Shown: positions 37,225-45,479, counted from the stretch's first letter. The stretch: 64,000 bases of DNA from Gynuella sunshinyii YC6258 (GCF_000940805.1 NZ_CP007142.1:3634593-3698592), one strand, 5' to 3'. The notes: generated by a model from the letters alone, not told the origin. Made by a program: numbers and translations.

Positions 37225-37851
37225 ATGTTTAAAAAGCTGGCAAGTATATTTCGCTCTTTGAAGAACGATGTAAAAAAATATGTTGATGCATCGCGCTTTA
37301 ACGATGCTGTGGCAATGGCAACGAGCTGGGACGCCTTAAATACCTCTACATCAAATTTTGATGTTCGAAAACTCGTCGTCACCTCTGGATGTATTAAATA
37401 TAAAGTGACGATACAAGCGAAAATGTTCTTCGGCATTTTCATCGTGGCTGGACTTGGGTTTTTGTCTTTTGTTGGGCCGAGGCAGTATGGTCGATGGATA
37501 CCAGAGTCTTTTCTTACAGAAGGTCTGGCACAACTAGTGTGCCTGTTTTTTATAGCGTTTGGCGTCTTTTTCCTATACTACGTTTCTATTCCGATAGAAT
37601 TCATAAAAAGTCGCTCGTCTCTGGAAATCGGGAGAGGCAAAAGACGAAAATCTATCGCTTTCTCAGAAATTTATGCCGTACAACTTATCGCCAGCACCGA
37701 AGGTTCAGACTATTACAACTATCAATTGAATATCGTGTTTAGCAATGCAGAAAGGTTGAATATCGTGGTTTACAGTAATCTGGACAGAGCGTGTGAAGAG
37801 GCAAATATTATTTCACATTATATCCACAAGCCGCTCTGGAAAGCAGTGTGA
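37225..37851 (+). CDS. Membrane protein of unknown function
   Basis: 208 residues with an amphipathic charged N-terminus, two hydrophobic helices (MFFGIFIVAGLGFLSFVG, about 73-90, and LVCLFFIAFGVFFLYYVSI, about 107-125) and a cytoplasmic beta-rich tail. The tail contains a repeated tyrosine pattern (GSDYYNYQLNIVF). The layout resembles PH-like-domain membrane proteins, but I cannot name a family. Preceded by a good AAGGTGGG site. Not part of a visible operon. Its codon use and AT content are closer to the cassette region on its right than to the siderophore genes. Confidence 0.65.
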   Translation: MFKKLASIFRSLKNDVKKYVDASRFNDAVAMATSWDALNTSTSNFDVRKLVVTSGCIKYKVTIQAKMFFGIFIVAGLGFLSFVGPRQYGRWIPESFLTEGLAQLVCLFFIAFGVFFLYYVSIPIEFIKSRSSLEIGRGKRRKSIAFSEIYAVQLIASTEGSDYYNYQLNIVFSNAERLNIVVYSNLDRACEEANIISHYIHKPLWKAV

Positions 37852-37946
37852 AAATGCGCGGCGACGCTATTTGATTCAGAATCAAAGTAAACCAGAAGAC
37901 TCAGAAATGTCCGCTAAGATCGTCATGTTTTCTGAACCAGCCGAGT

Positions 37947-38822
37947 TTAAACCAGCTGAGCCTGACAGACCTTTTCTGTCAGTGCTTTCAGTTTGATCAC
38001 TTCTGATTCCAGATACTTTAATTCCTCTTCTGTCATTTCGTAATGCTCCGAATACCGTGCGTCGATGTAGGCACGTTGCAAACGGCGAAAACAACGCCGA
38101 TGAAATTTGCTGTCGAGCGGAAAAATACTGCCAAACTCGGGATCAATCTGTATGCAAAGATGTTGCAGTTTTTCGATGTTGTGGGTTTTGGGCAGGTAGT
38201 TGGAGCAGGTGAGGAGTACGCAGGCATACAGTCGCTCAGTGACCTGATGAAGGTTGAATGCCGCTGCATTTATCATGGACTCCTGATGAGCATATTGATA
38301 TAGCTTAAAAAAGTCATTTGCAGATCCATGCCATTGATCATAATGCTTCTGCGCAATCTCGCGGCGTTCTGCTTCGGTTAAATTTCCCGGTATTGCCAGC
38401 GGCCTGGGGGTTGCCGCAGACAACTCAATGCCTTCCTCACGGATATCCTTAAAGAAATAATGACCCTGAAGCAGGCGTTTATTCACGTCTTCCAGGTCAT
38501 GCACAATCAACCCCAGCGGCGCAGAAGTGACCTTTCGGCCGATCTGCTCTTCTGCCCGTTGCCAGACGATATCCTCATCCACCAGCGTCGGCTTGTTCAC
38601 CACCACCAGAATATCGTAATCACTGATATAACCATTCTCCGGATCACTCACCCAGGTACCCTTGGCGTGACTGCCAAAGAGAATGATTTTCAAAATCCGG
38701 TACTCGGTTCTGCGCCCGGTCTTGCCTTGCAGATAATCCTCCAGAGTATCACGTAGAATGGTAGAGATAGTCTGGAGTTCGTGCTGCTTGGCTTTCGGCA
38801 GGTGATCAAGGCCGGTTTTCAT
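37947..38822 (-). CDS. Nucleotidyltransferase fused to HEPN domain, copy 1 (intact)
   Basis: I choose the ATG at 38822 (MKTGLDHLPKAKQHELQT), giving 291 residues; the open frame runs on upstream without family content. The N-terminal half is a polymerase-beta-type minimal nucleotidyltransferase (ILFGSHAKGTWV, then SDYDILVVV). The C-terminal half is HEPN-like (NAAAFNLHQVTERLYACVLL, KTHNIEKL). Separate HEPN and MNT proteins often form toxin-antitoxin pairs in which the MNT part modifies the HEPN RNase; fused forms are less well understood. A second, damaged copy lies at 54952-55781 in the same direction, so the two are about 17-kb-spaced direct repeats around the first cassette block. Confidence 0.8.
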   Translation of the reverse strand: MKTGLDHLPKAKQHELQTISTILRDTLEDYLQGKTGRRTEYRILKIILFGSHAKGTWVSDPENGYISDYDILVVVNKPTLVDEDIVWQRAEEQIGRKVTSAPLGLIVHDLEDVNKRLLQGHYFFKDIREEGIELSAATPRPLAIPGNLTEAERREIAQKHYDQWHGSANDFFKLYQYAHQESMINAAAFNLHQVTERLYACVLLTCSNYLPKTHNIEKLQHLCIQIDPEFGSIFPLDSKFHRRCFRRLQRAYIDARYSEHYEMTEEELKYLESEVIKLKALTEKVCQAQLV

Positions 38823-39057
38823 GGTGATAGTGACAAATTCTTGAATACATACAAGCGGCTTAGTGTGAGGGTTGATAGCCGGAATGTCTATAGATTGGCT
38901 GTGAGCGGAAAACGCTGGTTTGTAGAGGAGTCGTGGAGACCGAAACTCGTGATTAGACCTGTGACAAATCACAGCGTTGTTCTGATTACCTCCCGTTATC
39001 AATCAACAGGACTGCCTGCCTCGTTCAAGTCGGGTTCTATATAATGGATGAGTTCCA

Positions 39058-39480
39058 TTGGCAATATCTAAGCGAAGCAAATACAAACAGAAGTTGGATT
39101 TTGAAACTCTGCTAGAGGTAGAACGGAAAAAAGCTACTATTGACAACGTTATCGCTAAAAATTACACGTTTCAAAACTTACATCAGCTCAATACAGCATG
39201 TAAAGATTGGCGCGATATAGTTGTCAGACAAATATTATATAAAAAGAAGAAAATCGGAAATTCCGTGACTTTTTGGGAACATCGTATATCTGACATAATT
39301 CAATATGGACATAGTATCGTTCATCATTTTGCCATTGATGGACCACTCACCAAAGAAGGATATATTCACATACTTGAGACGATCAAAAAAGGAATTGGTG
39401 AGTGCATCTTATCTGCAGAGAAAAAGTACAACTTCAATTCAGGTAACACTACTAAATCAGATAACAAACGCGTAAATTAG
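39058..39480 (+). CDS. Hypothetical cassette protein 1
   Basis: 140 residues from a TTG start. No ATG is in this frame before Ile66, and a stop lies just upstream, so the start is uncertain or the gene has lost its first codons by a frameshift. Lys-rich helical protein (YKQKLDFETLLEVERKKATI). Family not recognised. Its 3' end runs into attC 1, a common feature of cassette genes. It is the first gene of the array; in a complete integron the attI site and the integrase would lie on its left, where I find only the nucleotidyltransferase-HEPN gene. Confidence 0.55.
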   Translation: MAISKRSKYKQKLDFETLLEVERKKATIDNVIAKNYTFQNLHQLNTACKDWRDIVVRQILYKKKKIGNSVTFWEHRISDIIQYGHSIVHHFAIDGPLTKEGYIHILETIKKGIGECILSAEKKYNFNSGNTTKSDNKRVN

Positions 39481-39519
39481 AGTGCTGGTAAGTTCGCGCC
39501 TGTTACGCGAGCGTTAAGA
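39459..39519 (+). repeat. attC site 1
   Basis: AGATAAC (R'') to GTTAAGA (R'), 61 bp, with the internal stem CGCGTAA / TTACGCG. It overlaps the 3' end of the first cassette gene. The R' differs from GTTRRRY at its last base. Confidence 0.6.
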
Positions 39520-39535
39520 CTCTAGAGGAAACACC

Positions 39536-39850
39536 ATGGCACTTCAAGATCAGCCCGCTTATATCATCAGAATGCGCGCCAAACCGGGTTTGGGCGACAA
39601 GCTTTTTCAACTGGCCACTGTTGGAATGACGAAGTCGGGAGCCTCCGATCGATACATCATTGCACGTGAGGACGAAGACCCAGATACTCTCTGGAACATA
39701 GAGGTCTTCAAATCCGATGAGGCTAAAGCTCAATATGAGAACAGCCCGCTCGCGGACGAACTCCGCGATGAGATCATCGACCTTTTGGCCGAACCACCGA
39801 TGCGTATCCCAGTTCACCCATATTCAGCCCTGCCCATCAACGAGTCCTAA
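39536..39850 (+). CDS. Antibiotic biosynthesis monooxygenase (ABM) family protein
   Basis: 104 residues forming a ferredoxin-like ABM domain (AYIIRMRAKPGLGDKLFQLA, then SDRYIIAREDEDPDTLWNIEVFKSDEAKAQYENSP). The family includes quinol monooxygenases and heme-degrading enzymes, but many members are only putative. It starts at an ATG after CTAGAGG. It is a single-gene cassette with GC content above its neighbours. What it does for the host is unknown. Confidence 0.75.
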   Translation: MALQDQPAYIIRMRAKPGLGDKLFQLATVGMTKSGASDRYIIAREDEDPDTLWNIEVFKSDEAKAQYENSPLADELRDEIIDLLAEPPMRIPVHPYSALPINES

Positions 39851-39905
39851 CGGTTTCATTCAAGCCGATGCTGCTGTGCGGCGGGGGTTAACTAAGGCGT
39901 TAGAA
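39845..39905 (+). repeat. attC site 2
   Basis: TCCTAAC to GTTAGAA, 61 bp, overlapping the ABM stop codon. The next cassette begins with TTAGAATTG, like the 228-bp repeated cassettes, but soon diverges. Confidence 0.65.
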
Positions 39906-40607
39906 TTGTTCCTCAGGTTGTCAGTCAACGTTCTGTCGCACCGACAAACCTGCGACAGAATAAATTTAAATCTGGTGCATATTTGTCTTGCTTTCTGATC
40001 AATATGCCTGAAACCAGGGCCAAACCCCCAACTCCAGGCACACTGACCCACATCAGCAACTGAACCTACATGTGGTAGGTCTTTTCAGTCGAATAGGAAA
40101 GACCCTTGCGGCGGATGAATAACTTGAATTGATCAAAGAAACGAGGGAGGTTTGGGTTAATTGTTTTTCGGGTATCGATTGTTTGCATTTTACACGTCCC
40201 TCTCAGCATGATTTACAAGATACTGTATTCATAAACAGTGTGTATAAAATAACACCTATTTTTTTGCGATAAATGTCATAAGTAATCATGCTTTAAGACT
40301 CAGTATCCAGATATTCGCCGGATATTCGGTCTGAAGACATAATCTCCGGAATAATGAGCTGAAAATACGATACTTGTCTGGTTGGTTAAGTATTATGGGT
40401 CTTCTATAAAGCCATGAATTCAGTGGCCTGCAGGCGACCGGTTTTTCCGGATACTGCGTCTCCAGACCGAATATCCGGCGAGCGAAATTGACAGAAATGG
40501 GCTGTAAGCCTATGTTGATGCGGTTTGATGAGACTGAGTCAGTTTGGCGGCTCAGGAAAAAGCGTCTTCTGGATATTTTGTCAGATGACGTGGAATAACT
40601 GTTAGGG
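39906..40607 (+). other. Gene-poor cassette with a large inverted repeat, ending in an atypical attC-like R' site
   Basis: About 700 bp between attC 2 and GTTAGGG at 40601-40607. No rightward gene is present. It carries a large inverted repeat: TCGCCGGATATTCGGTCTG (40315-40333) recurs as its perfect complement at 40463-40481, and weaker pairing continues inward to roughly 36 bp per arm. No R'' motif pairs with the final GTTAGGG, so whether this is a true cassette is uncertain. A leftward 109-codon frame passes through both arms and looks accidental. Confidence 0.45.
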
Positions 40608-40614
40608 CACCGCA

Positions 40615-41034
40615 ATGAATAGAGCTATCACGGTAATTATAGTAACTATATTTATTTTGTCTGGTCGGGTTTACGCATGTCAGGAATTAAACTGGGATGA
40701 GTCAAAATGGGCGAAAAACTCAAATTCAGTTTATGTGGTTCGCGTAGTTGGGGTTTCTGCTCCTGAATTGCTGGAAGCCTCCTATAGTAGTGATGTTGTT
40801 CGTGAGGCCCTCGTTACGAGTCGTATGGATAAGGAGGTTTCCTTTGTAGTGTATGAAACATTAAAAGGGGAGCCAAAAGAAAAAAGTAAAGTTTTACTAA
40901 ATTGGTGTCGAGGTGGAGAAGTTAAATTGGGCTATGTTGGCGTTTTGTACGGGCTGCCCAAAGATTGGCATCTCAAGCTTGGTATCAACTCTATTACTGC
41001 AACCAAAAATGCCCTAACAAATGTATCAAATTGA
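40615..41034 (+). CDS. Secreted hypothetical protein (cassette)
   Basis: 139 residues with a signal peptide (MNRAITVIIVTIFILSGRVYA). The mature part starts CQELNWDESKWAKNS and contains a beta-rich VVYETLKGEPKEKSKVLLNW block and a second Cys. The pattern (N-terminal Cys after cleavage, beta barrel, VYETLKG) resembles NTR/TIMP-like secreted domains, but this is only a shape likeness. It is the sole gene of its cassette and its tail merges with attC 4. Function unknown. Confidence 0.65.
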   Translation: MNRAITVIIVTIFILSGRVYACQELNWDESKWAKNSNSVYVVRVVGVSAPELLEASYSSDVVREALVTSRMDKEVSFVVYETLKGEPKEKSKVLLNWCRGGEVKLGYVGVLYGLPKDWHLKLGINSITATKNALTNVSN

Positions 41035-41124
41035 CGCCATTTACTTCGCTCCGTTTTGCGGTCTCTGCGCCACTTTACCGCAAAACTCACTACGTAAACG
41101 GCGCAATTTATACAGGCGTTATGT
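41012..41124 (+). repeat. attC site 4
   Basis: CCCTAAC to GTTATGT, 113 bp, long type with extended imperfect stem (GTTTTGCGG / CCGCAAAAC). It begins inside the coding region of the secreted protein. Number 3 is kept for the atypical site ending at 40607. Confidence 0.8.
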
Positions 41125-41130
41125 GAAAAA

Positions 41131-41565
41131 ATGGAAATATCTGAAATAGTCTCTTTACCTGCAGGTCTTGATCGGTTAGTGAGTGAAAGCGAAGCAGATG
41201 GCTTTAGGTTTGTTAGGCGATTAGTTGATGACTACGCATCAGGGCGTAACAGGTTTTCTGGTTGTGGGGAGGCACTACTGGCAGTCTATGAAGATGGCTA
41301 TCTTATAGGAGTCGGTGGGATCAATTCAGATCCATATTGCAATGACAAACATTCAGGTAGAGTTAGAAGGCTCTATATTCTAAAGGACTATCGGAATGCT
41401 GGTGTTGGTAGGGCTTTGATGGAAGCAATTGAGCAACATGCTTCTAAGTCATTTAAAGTACTAAATCTATTTACAGATACGGATGCAGCATCAAGGTTTT
41501 ATGTCCAGTTGGGTTATAACTTAGTCAGAGAAGAGAAACGTACACACTACAAAGTGCTTAGTTAA
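41131..41565 (+). CDS. GNAT acetyltransferase (cassette)
   Basis: 144 residues with the GNAT fold: substrate-binding N-terminus, AVYEDGYLIGVGGI strand pair, RRLYILKDYRNAGVGRALME with the acetyl-CoA pyrophosphate loop, and NLFTDTDAASRFYVQLGYN at the end. Transfers an acetyl group from acetyl-CoA to an amine; the acceptor is unknown. GNATs are frequent integron passengers. It starts immediately after the attC 4 R' site, so translation may rely on a short leader. Confidence 0.82.
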   Translation: MEISEIVSLPAGLDRLVSESEADGFRFVRRLVDDYASGRNRFSGCGEALLAVYEDGYLIGVGGINSDPYCNDKHSGRVRRLYILKDYRNAGVGRALMEAIEQHASKSFKVLNLFTDTDAASRFYVQLGYNLVREEKRTHYKVLS

Positions 41566-41597
41566 ACCCACATAGCAAGCCAAAGCTGTTCATGCCT

Positions 41598-41680
41598 GCT
41601 AACAGCCGCTCCGCGGCCGCGGCGGGCATCGGGCTTCATTACGCTGCGCTTCATTGCGCCGCAGTTTAGGGGCGTTAGTT
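41598..41680 (+). repeat. attC site 5
   Basis: TGCTAAC to GTTAGTT, 83 bp, GC-rich loop (CCGCGGCCGCGG). It lies 33 bp beyond the GNAT stop, so this cassette has a small 3' untranslated part. Confidence 0.78.
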
Positions 41681-41693
41681 TTTGAAGGTGAAT

Positions 41694-42044
41694 GTGAAGA
41701 AGCTTATCCTAATATCAGCGTTACTTATTTCTTCGAACTTGTATTCGGAAGAGCTTTGCCCTGATCTAGATGTAAACGTTGAACTAGATCATTGGATGAC
41801 TGAAGAGGCTTTTGATGATGAGTCGGCTCTTTTGGCACTAAAGCAATTAATGGCAATAGTGACTGATGATATTGATTTGGAATCAGATTTTCTAAAAGAT
41901 ATTGCTCGTCTAAACGCGCTCCAAGTACTGGAAGGCTATTTTCTCCGAGTTGAAGCTCATAGGGAAAGAGAAGGTAGTATATTGGATGCAGGAGCAACGG
42001 CTCGTTACTGTAAATTTTTAGAGTCTGCGGCGTGGGTGGACTAA
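41694..42044 (+). CDS. Secreted hypothetical protein (cassette)
   Basis: I choose the GTG at 41694, preceded by GAAGG at a five-base spacing, which gives a good signal peptide (MKKLILISALLISSNLYS). A TTG at 41682 is the alternative. The mature protein is about 98 residues, acidic and helical (MTEEAFDDESALLALKQLM). It ends in RYCKFLESAAWVD. I recognise no family. Single gene in its cassette. The protein is likely periplasmic. Confidence 0.62.
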   Translation: MKKLILISALLISSNLYSEELCPDLDVNVELDHWMTEEAFDDESALLALKQLMAIVTDDIDLESDFLKDIARLNALQVLEGYFLRVEAHREREGSILDAGATARYCKFLESAAWVD

Positions 42045-42113
42045 AACTAACAAAACCGTGTTTCGGATTGGTTTCTGCTCCGCGCCAACCAACCGCAAAC
42101 GGAAGCGTTAGCT
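42045..42113 (+). repeat. attC site 6
   Basis: AACTAAC to GTTAGCT, 69 bp, starting on the stop of the previous gene; internal stem GGTTGG-type around the centre. Confidence 0.78.
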
Positions 42114-42130
42114 CACTTGGGTAATTGCTC

Positions 42131-43165
42131 ATGTCAAAAAAGTTTCAAATATTTGTTAGTTCAACATATGAAGATCTTAAGAGCGAACGGGATCAAGTGA
42201 TAAAAGCTGCTTTAGAGATGGGTCATATTCCTGTTGGGATGGAAATGTTTAGCGCAGCAGATGAAGAGCAATGGAAAATAATAGCAAGACAGATCGACCA
42301 GAGCGATTACTATGCCGTTATTATTGCTCACAGATATGGATCCGTTCATGAAGGTGTCAGCTACACTGAGAAAGAATATGATTACGCATTAAGCAAAGGC
42401 ATTCCTGTAATCGGGTTTGTTATTGAAGATGGTGTGCATTGGCCTCCTGTTATGATTGATACTGATCATGATGCGCGCGTATCTTTGGAAAGGTTTAAAG
42501 CAAAGGTTAAGAAGAAGCCGGTTGGGTTCTGGAAAAATTCAGAGGATTTGCATGGAAAATTTTCGATTTCATTAATGAAGTTGATTGCGACGAATCCTAG
42601 ACTAGGCTGGGCTCGCGCTGATGAGGTTGCGGGGCCTGAATTGGCAAGAGAGTTGACAAGGCTGAGTTCTGAAAACGCTAAACTCAGAGACGAAATTGCA
42701 ATTCTGAATAAGCGTGAGGAGGAACACGAAAGCAATAAAGACCAAGATATGATAAAGATTCTGCAAAAAAACAAGACGCGGATTTGTTATAGGAAAGATG
42801 AGAGAGACGCGAAATGGCAAGACCACAAAGATACAACGCTGTTTAGCATTTTTTCAGCTATAGCTCACAAGCTTATATCCGAGGCGTCAATAATTTCCAT
42901 TCGCCAGGAGCTGGCGTTCAAATTCTTTAATTACGAATCGCACCGTCATTATCCTATCCCTCGAAACTATGTTGACCACTGGATCAATGATTTTTCCTGT
43001 CTTGGGTTGGTTATGCCATCCCGGAAAAAACATTCCGTCAATGATGACAATGACTACTGGGCGTTAACAGAAAACGGATTCCGGGTTCATTCATCCCTCA
43101 GGCGGTTAGAACTCGAAGTAGGCACGGAAATAGATGTAAATGATGAGCCCGACGACGACCTCTGA
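42131..43165 (+). CDS. DUF4062 protein with C-terminal winged-helix-like part (cassette)
   Basis: 344 residues from the ATG at 42131. Residues 1-120 form a DUF4062 domain (FQIFVSSTYEDLKSERDQVI, MEMFSAADEEQW, YYAVIIAHRYGS, GVSYTEKEYDYA), a TIR/SIR-like Rossmann fold often placed at the start of large NTPase defence proteins. About 170-200 is a coiled coil (SENAKLRDEIAILNKREEEH). The C-terminal third looks like a DNA- or partner-binding helical domain. DUF4062 is thought to act as a signalling or NAD-handling module; its activity here is unproven. This is one of the longest cassette genes and a fair candidate for a stress or defence role. Confidence 0.78.
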   Translation: MSKKFQIFVSSTYEDLKSERDQVIKAALEMGHIPVGMEMFSAADEEQWKIIARQIDQSDYYAVIIAHRYGSVHEGVSYTEKEYDYALSKGIPVIGFVIEDGVHWPPVMIDTDHDARVSLERFKAKVKKKPVGFWKNSEDLHGKFSISLMKLIATNPRLGWARADEVAGPELARELTRLSSENAKLRDEIAILNKREEEHESNKDQDMIKILQKNKTRICYRKDERDAKWQDHKDTTLFSIFSAIAHKLISEASIISIRQELAFKFFNYESHRHYPIPRNYVDHWINDFSCLGLVMPSRKKHSVNDDNDYWALTENGFRVHSSLRRLELEVGTEIDVNDEPDDDL

Positions 43166-43174
43166 GGCAGCGCG

Positions 43175-43291
43175 AGCTAACAATAACCAGCAGCGGAAAA
43201 AACTACGCGCCGCCAATTTGTGCATGTCGCTGCGCGCCATTGTTGCACAAACTGGCTCTGCTCCGTTTTTCCGCTGTGGTTGGCGTTAGAA
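43175..43291 (+). repeat. attC site 7
   Basis: AGCTAAC to GTTAGAA, 117 bp, long type with stems CAGCGGAAAAA / TTTTTCCGCTG and TTTGTGCA / TGCACAAA. It is followed directly by the repeated 228-bp cassette, copy A. Confidence 0.82.
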
Positions 43292-43513
43292 TTGGTTCTT
43301 CATTCAAGTAAATTATGATTCCGTGGCACAGTCAAATCCGTTACGGTGAAAAGTTAAAATCAGGTAGCATCCAATCGTTAAACTGGGTGCCAGGTTACCA
43401 AAGAATTGGGTTTGTCCGGTGGCAATTGTTACTCAAAGTTCAGTGGTTTCCCGGTCATGCACAATTCTAACAATACAAAGCTGCAGACCACTTCGTGTCC
43501 GCAGTTTTAAGCG
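43286..43513 (+). mobile_element. ORF-less 228-bp cassette, copy A
   Basis: From TTAGAATTGG after attC 7 to the G of its own attC. No coding frame. Bases 7-12 (TTGGTT) and 29-34 (TATGAT) could be a sigma70 promoter with a 16-bp spacer, pointing right. It differs from copies B-D at about fifteen positions. Confidence 0.82.
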
Positions 43514-43519
43514 TTATGT
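43465..43519 (+). repeat. attC site 8 (of copy A)
   Basis: TTCTAAC to GTTATGT, 55 bp, with the stem GCTGCAGACCAC / GTGTCCGCAG. The same short attC closes all four full copies of the gene-free cassette. Confidence 0.85.
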
Positions 43520-43545
43520 TTAAATACTCAGAAAGGAGAAATCAA

Positions 43546-43719
43546 ATGGGATTATTCGATAAGTTAGTTGGAGGTAACAAAGGCGATTCTGATAATAGTC
43601 ACGGATTAATTAACTCAGGTCGGAATAAAAATACAGGCGGACACGATCACAGAACTAATACTGGTGATGATAGAACACCATCCCAAAAAGTAGGCGATAA
43701 GAAACGTAGGAAAGATTAA
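43546..43719 (+). CDS. Small hydrophilic protein (cassette)
   Basis: 57 residues from the ATG at 43546, which has a strong AAGGAG eight bases upstream. An earlier ATG at 43516 has none. The protein begins MGLFDKLVGGNKGDSDNS and is then rich in Gly, Asn, Asp, His, Lys, with a basic end (KVGDKKRRKD). It is probably disordered. No family. It follows copy A of the gene-free cassette and could be expressed from a promoter inside it. Confidence 0.55.
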   Translation: MGLFDKLVGGNKGDSDNSHGLINSGRNKNTGGHDHRTNTGDDRTPSQKVGDKKRRKD

Positions 43720-43720
43720 A

Positions 43721-43776
43721 ACATAACCAGTCAATGCAGGCGACCGCTGACGCGGCGGCTGATTGAGGCGTTAGAG
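43721..43776 (+). repeat. attC site 9
   Basis: ACATAAC to GTTAGAG, 56 bp, with stem CAGGCGACCGC-like / GCGGCGGCTG around a short loop. Confidence 0.78.
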
Positions 43777-43784
43777 GGCACTGA

Positions 43785-44369
43785 ATGTTCACGGAAGCAT
43801 CAGCATTTGCAACGATAGTTGGCCTCCTTGGTGCATTTACATCTGGGAGGCAAGCCGAGAGCACGGCCGATGTTGCGGAGTTTATTAAATGGCTTATCGA
43901 GCACAACCACGGCGAGTTGGCGAAACTCATTGAACAAAACTACAACACAACCATAAGCATCAAGGCTTTGCTAAATCAGCACTCTTCGCGAGTGGAAACA
44001 CAGCTCGGAGAGCTTGCTACGACGACAGCTCTGATCGCCAGTCGAATGCCAGATCTGGATAAGCTGGCGGGTTCATTGGTCCCTGGAATTAAACTTTCCG
44101 ACCAGGCTCTAAACATCCTTCGCCAAATGGCCGAAAATAAGGCGGAGTACTTTCTGGTCCACGGATCAATGGCGGGAACATCGCTGATTCCGAGCAATGG
44201 TAAAAGCATCGAATACGAAGATGACCAGTTTTTACAGGATGACCTAGCTACACTGGTGGAGCTTCAATTGCTCCGACTGGGCTACAACAGCAGTGGAAAA
44301 GAGATGTACCATTTCACCAGGACAGGTGCCAAGCTTGTCCAACTTGCGGATGGGAAAAGTGCCCTCTAA
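43785..44369 (+). CDS. Hypothetical helical protein (cassette)
   Basis: 194 residues. The N-terminus (FATIVGLLGAFTSGR) is weakly hydrophobic. A helical region with a coiled-coil feel follows (ADVAEFIKWLIEHNHGELAKLI), then a C-terminal winged-helix-like part (DLATLVELQLLRLGYNSSGKEMYHFTRTGAKL). The last part resembles DNA-binding or sensor domains but cannot be assigned. Single-gene cassette; its stop lies inside attC 10. Function unknown. Confidence 0.62.
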   Translation: MFTEASAFATIVGLLGAFTSGRQAESTADVAEFIKWLIEHNHGELAKLIEQNYNTTISIKALLNQHSSRVETQLGELATTTALIASRMPDLDKLAGSLVPGIKLSDQALNILRQMAENKAEYFLVHGSMAGTSLIPSNGKSIEYEDDQFLQDDLATLVELQLLRLGYNSSGKEMYHFTRTGAKLVQLADGKSAL

Positions 44370-44448
44370 CAAGGCCAGGCACGGCGACGCCTACTATATT
44401 GCGGCTTCGCCTCCATTCCGCAGCCGCGCATGCTGGCTGGCGTTATAA
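44364..44448 (+). repeat. attC site 10
   Basis: CTCTAAC to GTTATAA, 85 bp, beginning inside the last codons of the previous gene. Confidence 0.8.
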
Positions 44449-44474
44449 GCTGGCACGAGATTGGGAGTAACCCA

Positions 44475-44758
44475 AGTGGAAGATGATGAATACAAAGGTG
44501 TAGCTATCACCGCTCAAACCGGATGGAACGAGGCATTTATTATCGGGACTGAGCAAAGAGCTTTTGGACTTTGCACAAAGCATCATCGACGCAGTTAAAA
44601 GTGCGAAACCGGATGAATTCTTTGGTGAGCATGTGACTGCAAGTAATAGTCTTTATGGTAATACCGCTTCCCATAGTGAAGTTCAATTTGACTGGCTGGT
44701 TGTTACTAAAGATAGCAAACAAACTTTAAAAATTTGCCATGAAATACAGGGCTTATAA
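44475..44758 (+). pseudogene. Frameshifted hypothetical cassette gene
   Basis: Starting at GTG 44475, the frame reads EDDEYKGVAITAQTGWNEAF then IIGTE and soon stops. A second frame takes over with SKELLDFAQSIIDAVKSAK and continues to a stop at 44758. Together they make a plausible 95-residue protein if two bases, most simply an AG of a GAGAGC, were lost near 44552. Alternatively two small unrelated peptides are present. Family not recognised. It has its own attC 11. Confidence 0.55.
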
Positions 44759-44863
44759 CAAACGTAGGCAGTACGACATTTATTTCGGCGCTTTTTGTGT
44801 GGCGGCCGCTACGCTGCCACACAAAATTCACCTACATAAATGCGCCTGCTTCGGGCGTTAGAA
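44753..44863 (+). repeat. attC site 11
   Basis: TTATAAC to GTTAGAA, 111 bp, long type with stem TTTTGTGTGGC / GCCACACAAAA. Copy B of the gene-free cassette follows directly. Confidence 0.82.
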
Positions 44864-45085
44864 TTGGTTCTTCATTCAAGTAAATTATGATTCAGTGGCA
44901 CAGTCAAATCCGCTACGGTGCAAAGTTAAAATCAGGTGGTATCCAATCGTTAAACTGGGTGCCAAGTTACCAAAGTATTGGGTTTGTCCAGTGGCAATTG
45001 TTATTTAAAGTTCAGTGGTTTTCCGGTCAAGCACAATTCTAACAATACAAAGCTGTGGACCACTTCGTGTCCGCAGTTTTAGGCG
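44858..45085 (+). mobile_element. ORF-less 228-bp cassette, copy B
   Basis: Same length as copy A. It is practically identical to copy C, differing by one base near the end (AGGCG for AAGCG). The promoter-like TTGGTT/TATGAT pair is intact. It precedes the 45098 gene. Confidence 0.85.
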
Positions 45086-45091
45086 TTAGGC
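45037..45091 (+). repeat. attC site 12 (of copy B)
   Basis: TTCTAAC to GTTAGGC, 55 bp, the same short attC as in copies A, C and D. Confidence 0.85.
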
Positions 45092-45097
45092 GAGTAT

Positions 45098-45475
45098 ATG
45101 AATCAGCTCACTGTCAAAAAAGTTGAATTCTACGGAGATGAAACGGCATGCGTTACACTTGATAGTGGCATCTCCAAGATCCAAGTGTTCTGCCATCTTT
45201 GCGAACACCGAGAGGGAGACAAAGTCGAGAATCTTTTGAGGGTACTCGATGCTGAGGTAAAGGCAGCCTATTTGTCTGATTGGAGTGCTGAGGTTAAGAG
45301 ACAGAAATCGAGAGAGCGTATTGAGCAAACCGGTCCGTATTCATATGTGGGCTGTGGCACAGTCGTAGATCGAGAAAATGGCATCATCCAGGTTAATGGA
45401 TTTTGTATTGAAATTGGTGATCTTCCAACTGAAGATCCGGTTGAGTTTGAAATAGATCGGCTAGATTTGTGGTAG
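45098..45475 (+). CDS. Hypothetical soluble protein (cassette)
   Basis: 125 residues, acidic, beta-rich start (LTVKKVEFYGDETACVTLDS), a small Cys pair (FCHLCEH), a Lys/Arg-rich middle and an acidic C-terminus (IEIGDLPTEDPVEFEIDRLD). No signal peptide. No family is recognised. It may be expressed from copy B upstream. It is followed by attC 13 and then by the IS91 element. Confidence 0.62.
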   Translation: MNQLTVKKVEFYGDETACVTLDSGISKIQVFCHLCEHREGDKVENLLRVLDAEVKAAYLSDWSAEVKRQKSRERIEQTGPYSYVGCGTVVDRENGIIQVNGFCIEIGDLPTEDPVEFEIDRLDLW

Positions 45476-45479
45476 GTGC

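Noticed and set aside
40286-40615. Leftward 109-codon frame
   Set aside because: It reads through both arms of the large inverted repeat, which explains its repeated FGLETQYPE- and LQTEYPA-like parts; no start site or family.
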